The notes beneath the pieces are model-generated. The model made no database searches. It was not told where the DNA came from and saw nothing but the letters and a program-made list of their open reading frames with translations. This document shows, piece by piece, positions 12,471 to 23,611 of a stretch of 64,000 nt of DNA. The stretch covers positions 891,236 to 955,235 of the forward strand of contig NW_004450286.1 of assembly GCF_000321225.1 (NCBI RefSeq), read 5' to 3'. The DNA is from Odobenus rosmarus divergens (taxonomy: Eukaryota; Chordata; Mammalia; Carnivora; Odobenidae). Numbering within the stretch: the stretch's first letter is position 1; the number at the start of each line of letters is the position of its first letter. The translations under genes were made by a program, and so were the position numbers.

Positions 12471-13171
12471 TCTCCTCCCCAAGAGAGGGTGTCTCCTTCT
12501 TTCTCTCCTAATGGTCTTGACGCCCTCCACTAACCTTTGACCCCTTGGATCCACCCATTTCGCCGACTACAGTTCTCTCGGCCCCCAATTGCAGTGAGCG
12601 GCCCGTGTCCTAGTCAAGTGCGGGACTGGGCAAAGTGAGGAGAGTGTCCTGGCTTTATGCCCAGAGGGCCCTGACTGACATCCCAGCACTGCGCCTCCTA
12701 ACTAGAGCCCATAGTAGCTGTTCAATAAATAAAATATCCTCCACCTCTGGCACCAGTAACCCCTCCACAGCCCAAGGTGGGAAAAACCAAGAGTCAGAGA
12801 TGAGAGTGGATTGCTGGTTTTGCAGTGTTGCTGAGACCAGTTCAGTAGTCAGGGCAAATAGCCCAGCTCCTGCTTGACTGTATAAATGTGTTCTTAACAA
12901 TTTGCAAATGAACTGTATTTCAAGCAAGCCAGAGGTGGGAACTGGAGAAAGGAGTTTTTTGTGTGTGCTTTTTTTTTTTTTAAGGAACTGTGGAATAAAG
13001 AATCTTTGTATAAAGTGTATAAAGACCCCTAATCTTTCTGCTTTTGAGGCCAGACATTTTGTTGTGGGGCCTTCTTAAAAGGAGACCAACTTGTGGGTGG
13101 AAATTCCCTAACCAGACTTCTCTTGGGAATCTCTGGATCCCCTGAGAGAGGCCTTGGCTTCCTGCACTCTT

Positions 13172-13197
13172 CCCCCCCCCCCCCCCCCCCCCCCCCC
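13172..13197. repeat. Poly(C) homopolymer, 26 bases
   Basis: An unbroken run of 26 C (26 G on the minus strand). Its true length is hard to determine from sequencing reads, and it lies 640 bases from an assembly gap. Confidence 0.95.
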
Positions 13198-13836
13198 GCC
13201 CATGACGTGAGGCCTCCCCGTCTGCACCCTTGCTGGGCTCTGAATATGTTCCTGCCTTATGGGTAGAGAGCTGGATTCCTCATCCCCATGGCCCCAGGCC
13301 CTGGCCCAGGACCTCCTGAGAGGCAGTACTTCTGGAGTGAGGAGGCTTTTGGAGGGGCCAGTGCATTTATGAAAGCAGTTTCAGAGAGCTGAAGCGGTGT
13401 CCCAGGTCACACAGCTCATTTGCAGCAGAGCTGGAATCTGAATCCAGAGTCTAGTGCTGAGCCGGAAAAAGAGAAAAGATTAGGGATCAGTAGACTACTC
13501 TAGGCTGAACTTTGCCAAGTACAATCTGTATGACCAAGGGCAAGTCATTTTTCCTTTTGGGCTGCAGGTCCTCATCTGTCAAAAGGGGAAACCATGAGGC
13601 TCACAGGACTTACAGACAAACTCTGAGGTCCTGTGGAAACGCAGAGCATATTCTATTCCAAGCAACACCAAGACCATCCAGTTATTTGAAAATGGAACCA
13701 CCAAACTGATCTATATTAAGTTCAGGAAAAATAGAGTTCCTTTTTCTCCTCTTTCTGGTCCTTTAAGATCTGTGAAGTCAAGAGCCAGACTGTGGTTTTG
13801 CGTGTGAGGGCAGATGACGCAAGAATGTGAGGGGTA

Positions 13837-13938
13837 NNNNNNNNNNNNNNNNNNNNNNNNNNNNNNNNNNNNNNNNNNNNNNNNNNNNNNNNNNNNNNNN
13901 NNNNNNNNNNNNNNNNNNNNNNNNNNNNNNNNNNNNNN
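13837..13938. other. Assembly gap (N run)
   Basis: About 100 consecutive N bases. Any feature crossing this point is unknown. Confidence 0.99.
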
Positions 13939-15293
13939 GGGGACTTGGAGGAGAGGCTCTGAGATAACCAGGCTGGAACTGTCTCCAGCTGGCCCTCCAC
14001 AAATCCACTAAATGAGCTCAGGATAAAATGACCTCCCTTCTTGGGATCTCAGTCTTCCCACTGCCGAGTGGGGGCCCTGTGAAGACAGAAACGAAAAGTC
14101 ACGGCATGTGATCACTGATTTTCTCCCTTGCCATCCCAAAAGCTTGCCTAGCCCCCTCCCTGAGCCCCACCCCATTCTTCCTGCCTTAAACGTGGGAAGT
14201 CAAGAGGGGCTGATTGCAGCTGGGACCCCAGCAGCCTGACTCATGAGCAATGGGCTGGGGCCTTCCCCGGAGCCAGTCGTGGCAAGCAAAGAGCAAAACC
14301 TCACCCCGATTCTTACCCCCACCCCCTTCCCTGGGGCTACAACGGTTGCTTTTGTTGGCAAGCATTGTTATGCCCAAGCTCTTTTCTACTGAGGAAGCCT
14401 TTGTTAGGAAGAGAGGACAGGGGAGCATAACTCAGAGCCTGGGCAGAAGGTGGAGGAAATGGCCGGGGGCAGGCCCCTCTTCTGGGGGTGAACAGGGCCA
14501 AAGTAAAAAAATCTACAGGCATCAGCTGGAGACTCTCCTAGGAAGGCAAGTTCTGGGTTCCCTGTCTCTCACCTTGGGACTCTCGCACAGTGGAGTATGG
14601 CTTGGGTGTTTCTCTTGCCGACGGCCCTCCAACGTTTATCGCGCGCTCCTTCTGTCCAAGGCCCTGGCAGAGGAGGGGAGATGCAAACAGTTGGCACTGC
14701 GCCGTCAACAGCCAATTGGAAGACACAACGGGTGCCTGAGAGAGCCTGAAAACCGGGAAAGAGAAGCAAGTCTGGTAAAGGAGCAGAGTCACCAGTGAGT
14801 GCTATGGGGATTCCAAAAGGAAAGGGGCTCAGGACAAGTTCCGTGGAAGACCCGGGTCCACGCCAAAGCCCACAGGCTTCAGAGTACACCGTGGTGCCCA
14901 CACGAGATTCTCCCACCCTCACCCCCTGAGAGGTCATGTGGGTCAGTGTCTTCCTTTTTTCTTTTTAAAAACCTTTCTGTTGTGAAAACTAGAACGCACC
15001 CAGAAGAGTATTATCTGCTCGTTTTCTACACAGGGTAAACTGAGGCCCAGAAAGCAGAGGTGACTTCTCCGAGGCCACACAGTGGACTTGTTCAGGGGCA
15101 GGATAACACCCCAAGACTCCTGGCTCCTGGTCAGGTCATCCTAGGGCTTCACCCTTTTGGTCCCTCCCACCCAGGACTTTGTCCCTTTGGCTACTCATCA
15201 TTGGTTCTAACCTCACTGCTAGGGGAAGAAGAAAGGTTTGGAGTTCTTCCTCCTGGTATCTGAGAACCACAGTCCAACTAAGAAGTTCCAGGT

Positions 15294-15483
15294 CAGTAGT
15301 TCCCCAATCAGGGTCCCGCAGACCAGCAGAATCAGCATCATTTAGGTGTTTGTTATCAGTTTGAATTCTCAGGCCCCACCCCAGACCTGTTCCACCAGAA
15401 TCTCCGGGGGTGGGGCCCAGCAACCCGTGCTTTATCAAACCTTCCAGGGGATTCTAATGCATGCTCGAATATAAGAATCACTG
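15294..15483 (+). mobile_element. MER20-type hAT-Charlie element
   Basis: A non-autonomous DNA transposon with end sequences CAGTAGTTCC and GAATCACTG (inverted ends) and the internal MER20 hallmark CAGGCCCCACCCCAGACCTG ... GGGGGTGGGGCCCAGCAA. The 8 bases outside each end (TTCCAGGT and TTCTAAGC) agree at five positions, consistent with an old 8-bp target duplication. Confidence 0.8.
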
Positions 15484-15710
15484 TTCTAAGCAAAGCCTTG
15501 CAAATGAGGGCCAAATTAGGACGAGAACAAACTCAGAGGATCTGTGACCTGCTCCTCATTAAAGGCTGCCACCCTCACCGCCTATCCTCAGTCTCTAAAG
15601 CCTGGCCTCAAGCTATATCTGAAGTCTGGGTCTGGACAGAGATCCAGATGCATCCAGAGCAACCAGAGACCATGCCTTGTGGTCCTTCCCCACATCACCC
15701 TCCTCCGCCC

Positions 15711-15756
15711 CCCTCCCCTCCCTTCTCCTCCCCTCCCCTCCCCTCCGCCCACCCCC
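15711..15756. repeat. CCCCT-rich simple repeat
   Basis: Degenerate CCCCT/CCTCC pentamers forming a polypyrimidine tract. Confidence 0.85.
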
Positions 15757-16619
15757 CGCATTCCCTTTGCACATTTCTTGGCAAGTGTTTAGTGACTGTA
15801 TCTAGGAGACCCGGATGGGTTAAGTTAACCACAGTGATTTGTCATACATTACGGAACAGCTGACACCCCCGAGACCGGCTGAACCATGAGATCAGTTAGA
15901 AACAATGCTGTTTGTGCCCTGTGTGTAGACACTGTATGGTTGTGGGGTTACTGCATGTTGAGGGGTTCAGGGAGAGGAGGTCTCCTTGTCCTTGTAAGGA
16001 GGGATGCCAGAAAGGCCAGCTGTCCTTCAGGAAATCTGTTTCTACCATTTCCTTTCCGGAAACTGTAGGTTTATAATTGCAAACCGAAGTCCAGTGCAGC
16101 CCTTGGCATTGGCCCCTTGGGGCTCAAGAGAAGCAGGCAGAAAGCAGAGACCCTCTCCTATTTCCGGGAGCCCCTAGGTTGTGATAGAAGGTCTCAGAAA
16201 TATTTGGCAAGGACTCATTGCACACAAGCCTTTCTTTGAATCCTGGTGTCCTCTTTGATGTCATGGTGGCATCCTGCAGCGAAGATAGGCCAGGCCTCCA
16301 TTCTGGTCCTTTCTCTAGATCAGTTGGGTTACATGTAACCAAATAAATAAATATGGCTTAATGTATTACTCCACATAATATGGAATACTGAAACATGCCT
16401 GTGCCTGCCTGGTTAATTTGGCAGCCCAACAGAATTATCCAGCACCCCATTTCCTTCCTCTTTCTACTCTGCCATGTTTGTGGTTAGTCTTATCCTCAGG
16501 CTTGTCCCGTCTTAGTCACAAAATGGCTGCATTAGCGCCGGCCTAATGCATATGTTCACCAAATGCAATGGTGACCAGAGGCAATGGAAAAGGGAGTTCT
16601 TTCTTGTGCCCTCATTTTA

Positions 16620-17095
16620 AAAATTTTATTACGCAAATTTTCAAACACACACAAAAGAAGACAGAGTAGTATGAAGCCACCACCCACCCACCCCCAACAC
16701 CCCCTACATTTACCCACAACCCAGCTTCGATCATTGTTAGCCCAAGATGGGTCTTGTTTCACTGTTACCCCTCCCCTCCATACATCCTGGGTTATTGTAA
16801 AGCAAATCTCAGGCATCATCTCCCATTTAGTATCAGTAGCTAATAGATAAAAGACTCTCTCCTTTAAAAACAAAAACAAAACAACATTAACAACAAAAAG
16901 ACATTGCTTTATCACATCTAACAAAATCATCACAATTTCTTAAAATCATCTTATATCCACTCATCGTTTACATTGCTCGGTCACAGAAATCTTTGTTTTC
17001 TTTAGTTTTGTTTTGAAGACTTGGTTTGTTCAAATCGGGGTCCAAACAAAGTCCACACAATGTATTTGGCTGATGTGTCTCAGAAGACTCCTTTA
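16620..17095 (-). repeat. Probable old L1-type fragment
   Basis: An AT-rich block resembling the reverse of ancient L1 3' sequence: TTATTACGCAAATTTTCAAA, then TTTGTTCAAATCGGGGTCCA and GGCTGATGTGTCTCAG. The family assignment is uncertain. Confidence 0.4.
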
Positions 17096-17102
17096 ATCTA
17101 AA

Positions 17103-17311
17103 CCATGGGTGGGCAGACACATGGGGCCAAACCCAGCCCACAGCCTGTTTGTGTACACACACCCCACCACCTTCACTTGTTTATGCTTTCTCGGCTTCAT
17201 TTCATGCTGCAAAGCAGAGTGGAGTTGTTTCTACAGAGCCAGGATGAGCCGCCAAGACTAAAATATTTATTACTTGGCCTTTACAGAAAAGGTTTGATGA
17301 CCCCTCATCTA
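17103..17311 (+). mobile_element. hAT-type MER DNA transposon
   Basis: Carries the recognisable sequence GGCCAAACCCAGCCCACAGC, then AAAATATTTATTACTTGGCC and TTTACAGAAAAGGTTTGATG. This is the pattern of a common non-autonomous hAT repeat. I do not name the subfamily. Confidence 0.6.
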
Positions 17312-18253
17312 AACAATTTCCCCCGTCTTTTTTCTTCCTCTCCATTTTTTGGGTTGAAGAAAGGAGGACATTTCTCCCACAGAATTCCGCATTTTCTGGT
17401 GTCCCGTTTGAAGGGCCAGGTAGAAGCTTCCAGAGGCCGACCTACAGCAGTGTGCCCAGCTGAGGCCCTCCTCGGAAGCACGTGGCTGCTCAGGACCTGA
17501 ATGAAATCGGATTTCTATCGGGAAGGAGGGAGGGGAGTGAATAGTTGATGATCCCAACCTTCCAAAATGGACCAACTCGGCAAAATGCTGGAGGGGGTTG
17601 TGTCTCCGTCTGCTGGCTGTAACCAGTCGGGGTGCCGCTGTGCCCCCAGGACACAGATTCTCCTTGTTCCATCTTCCAACTTGGGATCAGCATCTAACAA
17701 CCCCTTGGCACGCCCCCTTTCCCAGGTTTGTGCCCTACACCAGAGATCCAGAGGGGACTATGGCACGCCCCTCTGAGCTCATCATCCCCTGAGGGTGTTC
17801 CCGGGAGGTGCCGGGAGGGCATGGAGAAAGGATGCCAAATCCGCATTTGCCCAGCCAAAGGAGGTGCCCAAGGACTGGTGGGGAGGATGGGGCAGGATCC
17901 TACCTCTCAGGAGCTGAAAAGCCCTGTTAAGGGGTCTGGCCCATCCAGAAGGCTCTCAGCAGCCCCTGGAAGCTTCTATGAGGGGCCAGGAGCAGCATTA
18001 GGCTTGAGAAAGTTAGTGAGATGTAAAACCTGCTATCAGGTTCCTCACTCACACAGCGGCATGAGTCAACCATGGTTGTATACTGGGGTGATTAGACCCC
18101 AGGGGGTGAAAGCGTTAGGATACAGTAGGAGGGGTGCTTATAATAGTATTTTGTCTTTTCCAAAATATGTCAAATATATACATTTTCAATACATTTGTCT
18201 TTATATTATATTTCATATTATATAATCTATATTTTAATGTACAATTTATGAAC

Positions 18254-18622
18254 AATCTGAGGGTTGCTGGAGGGGAGGTGGGTGGTGGGATGGGGTAACT
18301 GGGGCATTAAAGAAGGCACAGGACGTGGACGCCTGGGTGGCTCAGTTGGTTAAGCGACTGCCTTCGGCTCAGGTCATGATCCTGGAGTCCCGGGATCGAG
18401 TCCCGCATCGGGCTCCCTGCTCGGCAGGGAGTCTGCTTCTCCCTCTGACCCTCTTCCCTCTCGTGCTATCTCTCATTCTCTCTCTCTCAAATAAATAAAT
18501 AAAATCTTTAAAAAAAAAAGAAGGCACAGGACGTAATGAGCACTGGGTACTATATACAACTGATGAATCACTGAAACTAATAATACACTCTATATTAATT
18601 AATTGAATTTAAATTAAAAAAT
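18254..18622 (+). mobile_element. Carnivore L1 3' end, split by a SINE
   Basis: The 3' UTR terminus of a carnivore L1. The left piece is GAGGGTTGCTGGAGGGGAGG ... GATGGGGTAACTGGGGCATT. The right piece is GAGCACTGGGTACTATATAC ... CAACTGATGAATCACTGAAA and an A-rich end. A SINE at 18,327-18,518 interrupts it. Confidence 0.8.
18327..18518 (+). mobile_element. Carnivore tRNA-derived SINE
   Basis: A full-length element with the head GACGCCTGGGTGGCTCAGTT, an internal B-box-like GGGATCGAGTCCC, a CT-rich body, and the tail AAATAAATAAAATCTT then A. It is flanked by the perfect duplication AGAAGGCACAGGACGT (18,311-18,326 and 18,519-18,534). It is inserted into the L1 3' end. Confidence 0.95.
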
Positions 18623-18629
18623 TTTTAAA

Positions 18630-18780
18630 TAACGTACAATTTATACATTATATATTATATACTATAAAATATATAATTATATCACAATGTATAAAATGCC
18701 TAATTTATTATATATTTAATATAAAATTTTATTTGTATATTATATAGTTATTAAATTATATATCAATATAAAGATATCTA
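18630..18780. repeat. AT-rich low-complexity DNA
   Basis: Mainly TATATA/ATTATA words. A similar, shorter stretch lies at 18,155-18,245, so the L1 and SINE composite is bracketed by AT-rich DNA. Confidence 0.8.
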
Positions 18781-19744
18781 TCTGACATATTTCAGAAAGA
18801 CAGAATACCCTTGTATGTCTGTATTTTCAGCGTCATGCAGTGCATCACAGGGTAGCATTCTAATGATGAAACTGAGCCTCTGGAATGACACCACGGAGGT
18901 AGCACCTTTTCTCTCTTCACCCAAAGCCACCTTTGCTCCAATAGGTGGCTCTGCGCTATGGCCCCTCTTGGAGCTGGTTTTTAAATCTGGAAAATGAGAA
19001 CAGAAATCCCTATCTCACATCAGGGACGGACACGCACAATACCAGCCATATATCTGGAAGTCCGTTAAGAGCCGGGGCAGAGGAGGCAAAATACTATTGG
19101 CATTTCGCTTCCTTCTTAGCTCTTAAAACTGAACGCCCTGAGTCCTGAAAGGCCTCACTGTCTGCCACTCAAAGGGCAGACGGGTTGGAGGTGAGGCTAC
19201 ATTTGCTCATTTCCAGGATGACCTGCCCTCTTTCAAACGGGGACGGGGTGGAGGGGACACACAGGCACCCACACTTTGCCTGTGGAATTCCTGCCTTCCC
19301 TCGGCACGGAGCTTTCGCAAGCCCTGGCTTCAAAATCGTCATGAGTTGACAGTTGTCCTCTGTGTCCTCCAAAAGAGGGAGAGGTCTTTATTGAGCGCCG
19401 ACTGTGTGCTGGGCGCTCTGGAAAGCACTGTCCAGGCCCCAAGAAACCCAGGAAACATCCGCTCCTCCAGCTCTGCTCTCCGTGGACAAACTCTGAACTC
19501 AGTTCAGGTGATCTGGATGTATGCCTGCTTGTGAGTCCAGCGGTGAAGGTGACATTGTGTATGATGTTGTGTATGCATTTGCCCAGCGAGAGGAAAAACC
19601 TCAGCTGGGAAGTTGGAAGGCTGGGGTTCTGGTCAAGACTCTGCTTAACGGGCTGGGGAGTTCTGGGCAGTGCCTTCCGGCCCTGCGCTGTGAGCGCACA
19701 GATGAGATCACCTCTCGGGGGGCCGCTGAGCGCCCCCCATGACT

Positions 19745-20180
19745 CAGCCCCCAGGGCTTTGCACACAGGCTCTTTCCTGAGCCAGGAGTGCCTTCCCCCC
19801 ACCTCCTCCTGGCAAGCTATGACTTCCTTTAGATCCTTTGTCAGCAACCTCCTCCTCCCTGAACCCATTATGACACATACTTCTCAGTGAAGCATTTCTT
19901 ATCAATTTTTGAAAAAGATTTTATTTATATATTTGGCAGAGAGAGAGAGAGCACAAGCAGGGGGAGCAGCAGGGAGAGGGAGAAGCAGGCTCCCCCTGAG
20001 CAGGGAGCCCGATGTGGGGCTCGATTCCAGGACACCGGGATCATGACCTGAGCCAAAGGCAGCAGCTTAACCGATTGAGCCCCATAGAGGGCCCTCTTGT
20101 CAATTTTCTTAAGGGCAGGGCTCAGGTGCCGTCTCACTGAGGCTTGGCACACAGGAGGTGCTCAATAAAAGTGTGCTGTA
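19745..20180 (+). repeat. L2 fragment split by a SINE
   Basis: The left part (19,745-19,910) has the L2 pattern of GGCTCTTTCCTGAGCCAGGA and a CTTCCTTTAGATCCTTTGTC-like stretch. The right part (20,095-20,180) carries the L2 tail: AGGGCAGGGCTCAGGTGCCG, TTGGCACACAGGAGGTGCTC and AATAAAAG. Confidence 0.6.
19911..20094 (-). mobile_element. Carnivore tRNA-derived SINE
   Basis: Reverse orientation: GATTTTATTTATATATTTGG, then GAGCAGGGAGCCCGATGTGG, then GATCATGACCTGAGCC. The target duplication is imperfect (TCTTATCAATTTTT at 19,897 and TCTTGTCAATTTTC at 20,095). The extreme 5' head is degraded. Confidence 0.92.
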
Positions 20181-21619
20181 TTGACTAGCATCGAGGTCCC
20201 TTCCCTCAGCCCTCCACGCTGGGTGAGCAGCACTCTCCAGAGGGCTAAGTCATTCTTCTAACGGTTTGAACCCCTCGCTGTGAAGGCTGTGAGGTGAAAA
20301 AGGACAGAGGCCTCCAGAGATTCTCAGGCCTTGGGAACCAGGGGAGGCTTGAAACACATCACCTCCCCCGACAGCTGATGATGACACCCTTCCGGTCACC
20401 ATTAGTCACCCACCCGCCACAGACACTTCTGTTCTTTTTATAACTCCGGGCAGCTGAGGCCAGCGGGCCCTACACCTGCCCCCACATTTCTGCTCCACAG
20501 GCCTCCAGGATGTGCTTTTTGGCAAGGCCTCCAGATCAATTAGCCAAGTCGGTGCTGAGAAGTTGGGAGGTTTGTGGGGTGGGAACCGGGTCAGAAATCC
20601 CTCACAGCCAGCAAAGAGCTACTTTGGGCCAGTGGAGCCGAGCCTTGGGCAGAAGGGGTGCCAAGGGCTGTGGGAAGACCAGGTCACGGAGAGAGCAAAG
20701 TGCACGGGGCATTTAAAGCACAGGGTGAAGACCCAAATCCGGAGCGGGCTAAAAAAAGGGCCGTAGATTGCATGTTACAAGCTGTGTGCTCTCCCGGGTC
20801 CACCCAGCTGGCCAAGAGGAAGCTTCCTCCCACCCTGCCGCCACTGACCTCCACCGAATGTTCCAAATAGGTCCACATATGTCTCCAGCCCCGTGGCCCA
20901 GAGAGCAGAGCAGCTGAGAGATGGAGCCCTCCCTGGAGGCAGCCACACCCAGTGACCTCACGGCTCACCACTGAGCCGGGAGCACCAGGGGGAGGCAGAA
21001 GGCTGGGCCCTCCATCAGTCCCTGGGGAGTGGCTTTTGGAAGGGGCACCCCTATCAAAGGGCAAATGGCCCAGATAGCCAAACACAAGCCACAGATTAGC
21101 TCCAAGGCTACATGGGTTTATCGGTCACCTGCAGACATGTCAGTAGCTGCTGCCCATCGTGGGCTTGGGTGTCGAGCCAAACAGAGTCTCCTTAGAATCA
21201 TGTCCCAACAAATACGGCGGAAATGATGCACGTCTGTGAGCCGAGCAGAAAGAGGCCACCTGTCTCCTTAAGTGCAAGGGCAGTGGGGAGCTACATCCTT
21301 TTTTCCCTTGGCTGAGCCCTGACTCGGACTAGAGCATCAAGAAGCAGGGTCTGAGACACCCAGGGGAAGGCTGCTGGGGGAACCAGGTACCTGGGGTCCA
21401 AGAGAGGGAAGGAGGCTGCAGAACAGGCATCAAACTGATAAGAGGGCTCCGGGAGCCCAGCCTGTGACTTAGGTGACCTGTTTGTGTCCACCTGCAAAGA
21501 ACCCCCACCCATGGGACTTCCTTCCCTGCTTGATCCACCTGACTTTCCCGATCCTAGCAAAAGGGAAGGCCCCAGGGGAATCCTGATCTCATCCAGCTGG
21601 CAGGAACATGAGGGCTCCA

Positions 21620-21770
21620 CGAATTTAGCCCAGAGGTTAAAGCCTTGGGCCCTGGCGTCAGACTGGGCTAGGTTCAAGCCCGGAGCAAGCCACCCCACCT
21701 CTGAAGTGCCTCGCTTTCCTTCTACGTAAAGTTGAAAGAATAAAGGTACTTCCTCGTGAGAGATCTTCTA
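21620..21770 (+). repeat. MIR element
   Basis: Follows the MIR consensus order in sense orientation: AGAGGTTAAAGCCTTGGGCC, GGTTCAAGCCCGGAGC, CACCTCTGAAGTGCCTCGC. Confidence 0.6.
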
Positions 21771-22159
21771 AAGATTAATCCACCAGTCCATAGCAAGTGC
21801 TAAGCTATCATGAAGCAGCTGCACCATGAACCATGACCTCTTGTTTCCCAGAGATTGTTCTGGTGGGAAAACTAAAGGCAGAAAGTGGAGGCGGACTGGC
21901 CAAGGTCCCACAGCAAGAGAACATAAGCTCTGTATTCCAACCCAGGTACACCAACCTCTCTCCCAAGACACCCACCACCAACTGGGGCTGCCTGATCCAC
22001 TAACCCCACTTCCTTCCACCCCTTCTCTCCCACCTCGGCAGCCCGGCACCCTCCACCTTGGGTGGTCAATGCCTGGCCAAGGGGATTCCACCCACTGTCC
22101 CAGGTTTGTCCTGCAAATGCACACCCCGGAAGGGCTCCAGGAAAGTCCGAAATGCTTGT

Positions 22160-22325
22160 GACTTTCGGAACATTTCTTAACCCCCTCGAGCCTCAGTTTC
22201 CCTATCTGTAAAATAGGAAACTCACAGAGCTGGTTTATAGGACTGTGGTGAGGACTGCTAAATGCAGAGTACTTAGCAGAGTGCCCGGCACGTAATAAGG
22301 ACTCAACCAGTGTCGGCTGATACTC
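22160..22325 (+). repeat. MIR element
   Basis: A good sense-orientation MIR: CCTCAGTTTCCCTATCTGTA, AAATAGGAAACTCACAGAGC, and the tail AGAGTGCCCGGCACGTAATA. Confidence 0.8.
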
Positions 22326-23129
22326 TGACCCCATTTAGTATTATTACCCTAAATGAAGACACCTAGATCTGGGGGCTTTGTGGATTCTCAGCTCCAAATG
22401 AGAGCAGGTGAGGGGGTGCTGACCACGATTAAGTGGCTCACACACGTGCTTCTGTCAGAAAGGCCTGGAATAGAGTGAGTACATAGTGCCAGAACAGGGG
22501 AGGGACCCGGCGACCGCCAGCTGGACTCAGCTCTCTGGGGTCCCTCTGGGGTCCCTCACCGGAGCGGGAAGATGACCACAATGTGCACAGCCGTCTGATG
22601 GAGGTCCCCACCGGGCTCTCTCATGTTCACAATGACTCCATATAATCAGCCGGGCAGGTGGGGACCAACACTCCTGTTTACAGATGTGGAAAAAGCCTCT
22701 GGGCCACGGTTCCATGGGCCCGGAACTGGAACCCGTCCAGCAGAGCGCCCAAGGTCCCACAGAGGCAGGGGCCCCAGTGGGGCCAGAGCCAGCTGGCTCT
22801 GCAACATCTAGAGGGCCTCTGTCCTACTGCTCACAGGTCGGGTTAAGCGTGGGCGGGGTGCATGGCTGGGGTCACCAGCTCGTCCTGGTTTGCCCGGCTT
22901 CTCCGGTTTGGGCATTGACAGTCCCTGTCCTGGGCACACTGGGATGGGTGTGCGCCCCTGAGAGCCCTCAGTGGAGCCATCCCCAGCTCCTGCCGTGCAC
23001 CCCACCCTAGCTGCACCATTGCCTAGGAGACCTCCCCGCGCAGGAGGTGGAGGTGCTAAAAAGAGGGTAGGGTGTGGCCAAGTCAGCAGTGGAGAGGTTG
23101 AGAGGAGGAAGGAGGCGAGAAGCTGTAGA

Positions 23130-23611
23130 GATCTGTCTTCCACTCCCTTCGCAGGCTCCACTCCCCCCGCCACCCCCAATCTCTGCAGCTCTGTGCTTCT
23201 CCTCTTGGGGCTCCCCTCCTACCTATCTCCTGGCTGGTGGGGGACAGCAAGGATGTGACCAGCCACCAGTGCTTGGGCTCCTTCCTGGGGGACACATGGC
23301 GCTTCCAGCAGCCTGATGGCCCCTGCGTCCTCTGCCACAACGCCCTGCAGCAGGGTGCCCTTCAGCACCTGCCCTGGCCCTCCCCAGCTGCCAGCATTAC
23401 CTGGCCAGGGCCACATCCGGCTGTCGTGAAGATGTGGCCCAGGATTTGGCTGCTAGTATCCACAGTGATTGGCAGGTCCGGCTAGACATGGCCCCCAGGT
23501 GCCAGGGGTCAATGTGACTGTGGCCGTGACTGGCCCCACTCCAAGGCAGCCAACTCCAAGGCCCCGAAGATGTGCCAGGACCACAAACTTGGTGGCGTAT
23601 CAGTTCTACGG
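23130..23611 (+). pseudogene. Perforin-like (PRF1 exon 2) unprocessed pseudogene
   Basis: A decayed copy of PRF1 coding exon 2, 20.6 kb upstream of PRF1 on the same strand. Conserved blocks in order: intronic polypyrimidine and acceptor (CTCTGCAG at 23,181-23,188, PRF1 CTCCGCAG); a peptide DSKDVTSHQCLGSFLGDTWR; then CVLCHNALQQGALQHLPWP against PRF1 [18 protein letters not shown]; then, in another frame, CREDVAQDLAASIHSDWQ matching the PRF1 segment that ends SNIRNDWR. Lesions: the ATG position reads GTG (23,193); about 85 nt of signal-peptide coding DNA is missing; there are at least two frameshifts and further net loss of about 35 nt; the donor is changed (TTCTACGG|GTTG against TTCTACAG|GTGA). 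No exon 3 counterpart is seen downstream. Similarity continues into the upstream intron, so this is a DNA-level duplicate and not a retrocopy. Known context: extra perforin copies occur in some vertebrate lineages. Origin as a tandem duplicate is inference. Confidence 0.88.

Larger units (their letters stand above)
12471..18253. other. Intergenic, ADAMTS14 upstream flank
   Basis: No gene seen. It holds MIR fragments (13,365-13,470 minus; 13,515-13,600 plus; 15,030-15,095 minus), a long C homopolymer, an assembly gap, a MER20-type DNA transposon, a second hAT-type element, a CCCCT-rich tract and an L1-like fragment (about 16,620-17,095). The remaining stretches are unique sequence without coding signal. 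Confidence 0.7.

Noticed and set aside
11439..12533. 364-codon plus-strand open frame and several other long frames across the CpG island
   Set aside because: Arg/Pro/Gly/Ala-rich low-complexity translations with no domain, overlapping the ADAMTS14 5' end on the other strand. They are explained by high GC content suppressing stop codons.
18327..18518. tRNA gene call from the A-box and B-box-like motifs in SINE heads (here and in the other copies)
   Set aside because: These are carnivore SINEs with CT-rich bodies, A tails and target duplications. No cloverleaf with a full acceptor stem is present.
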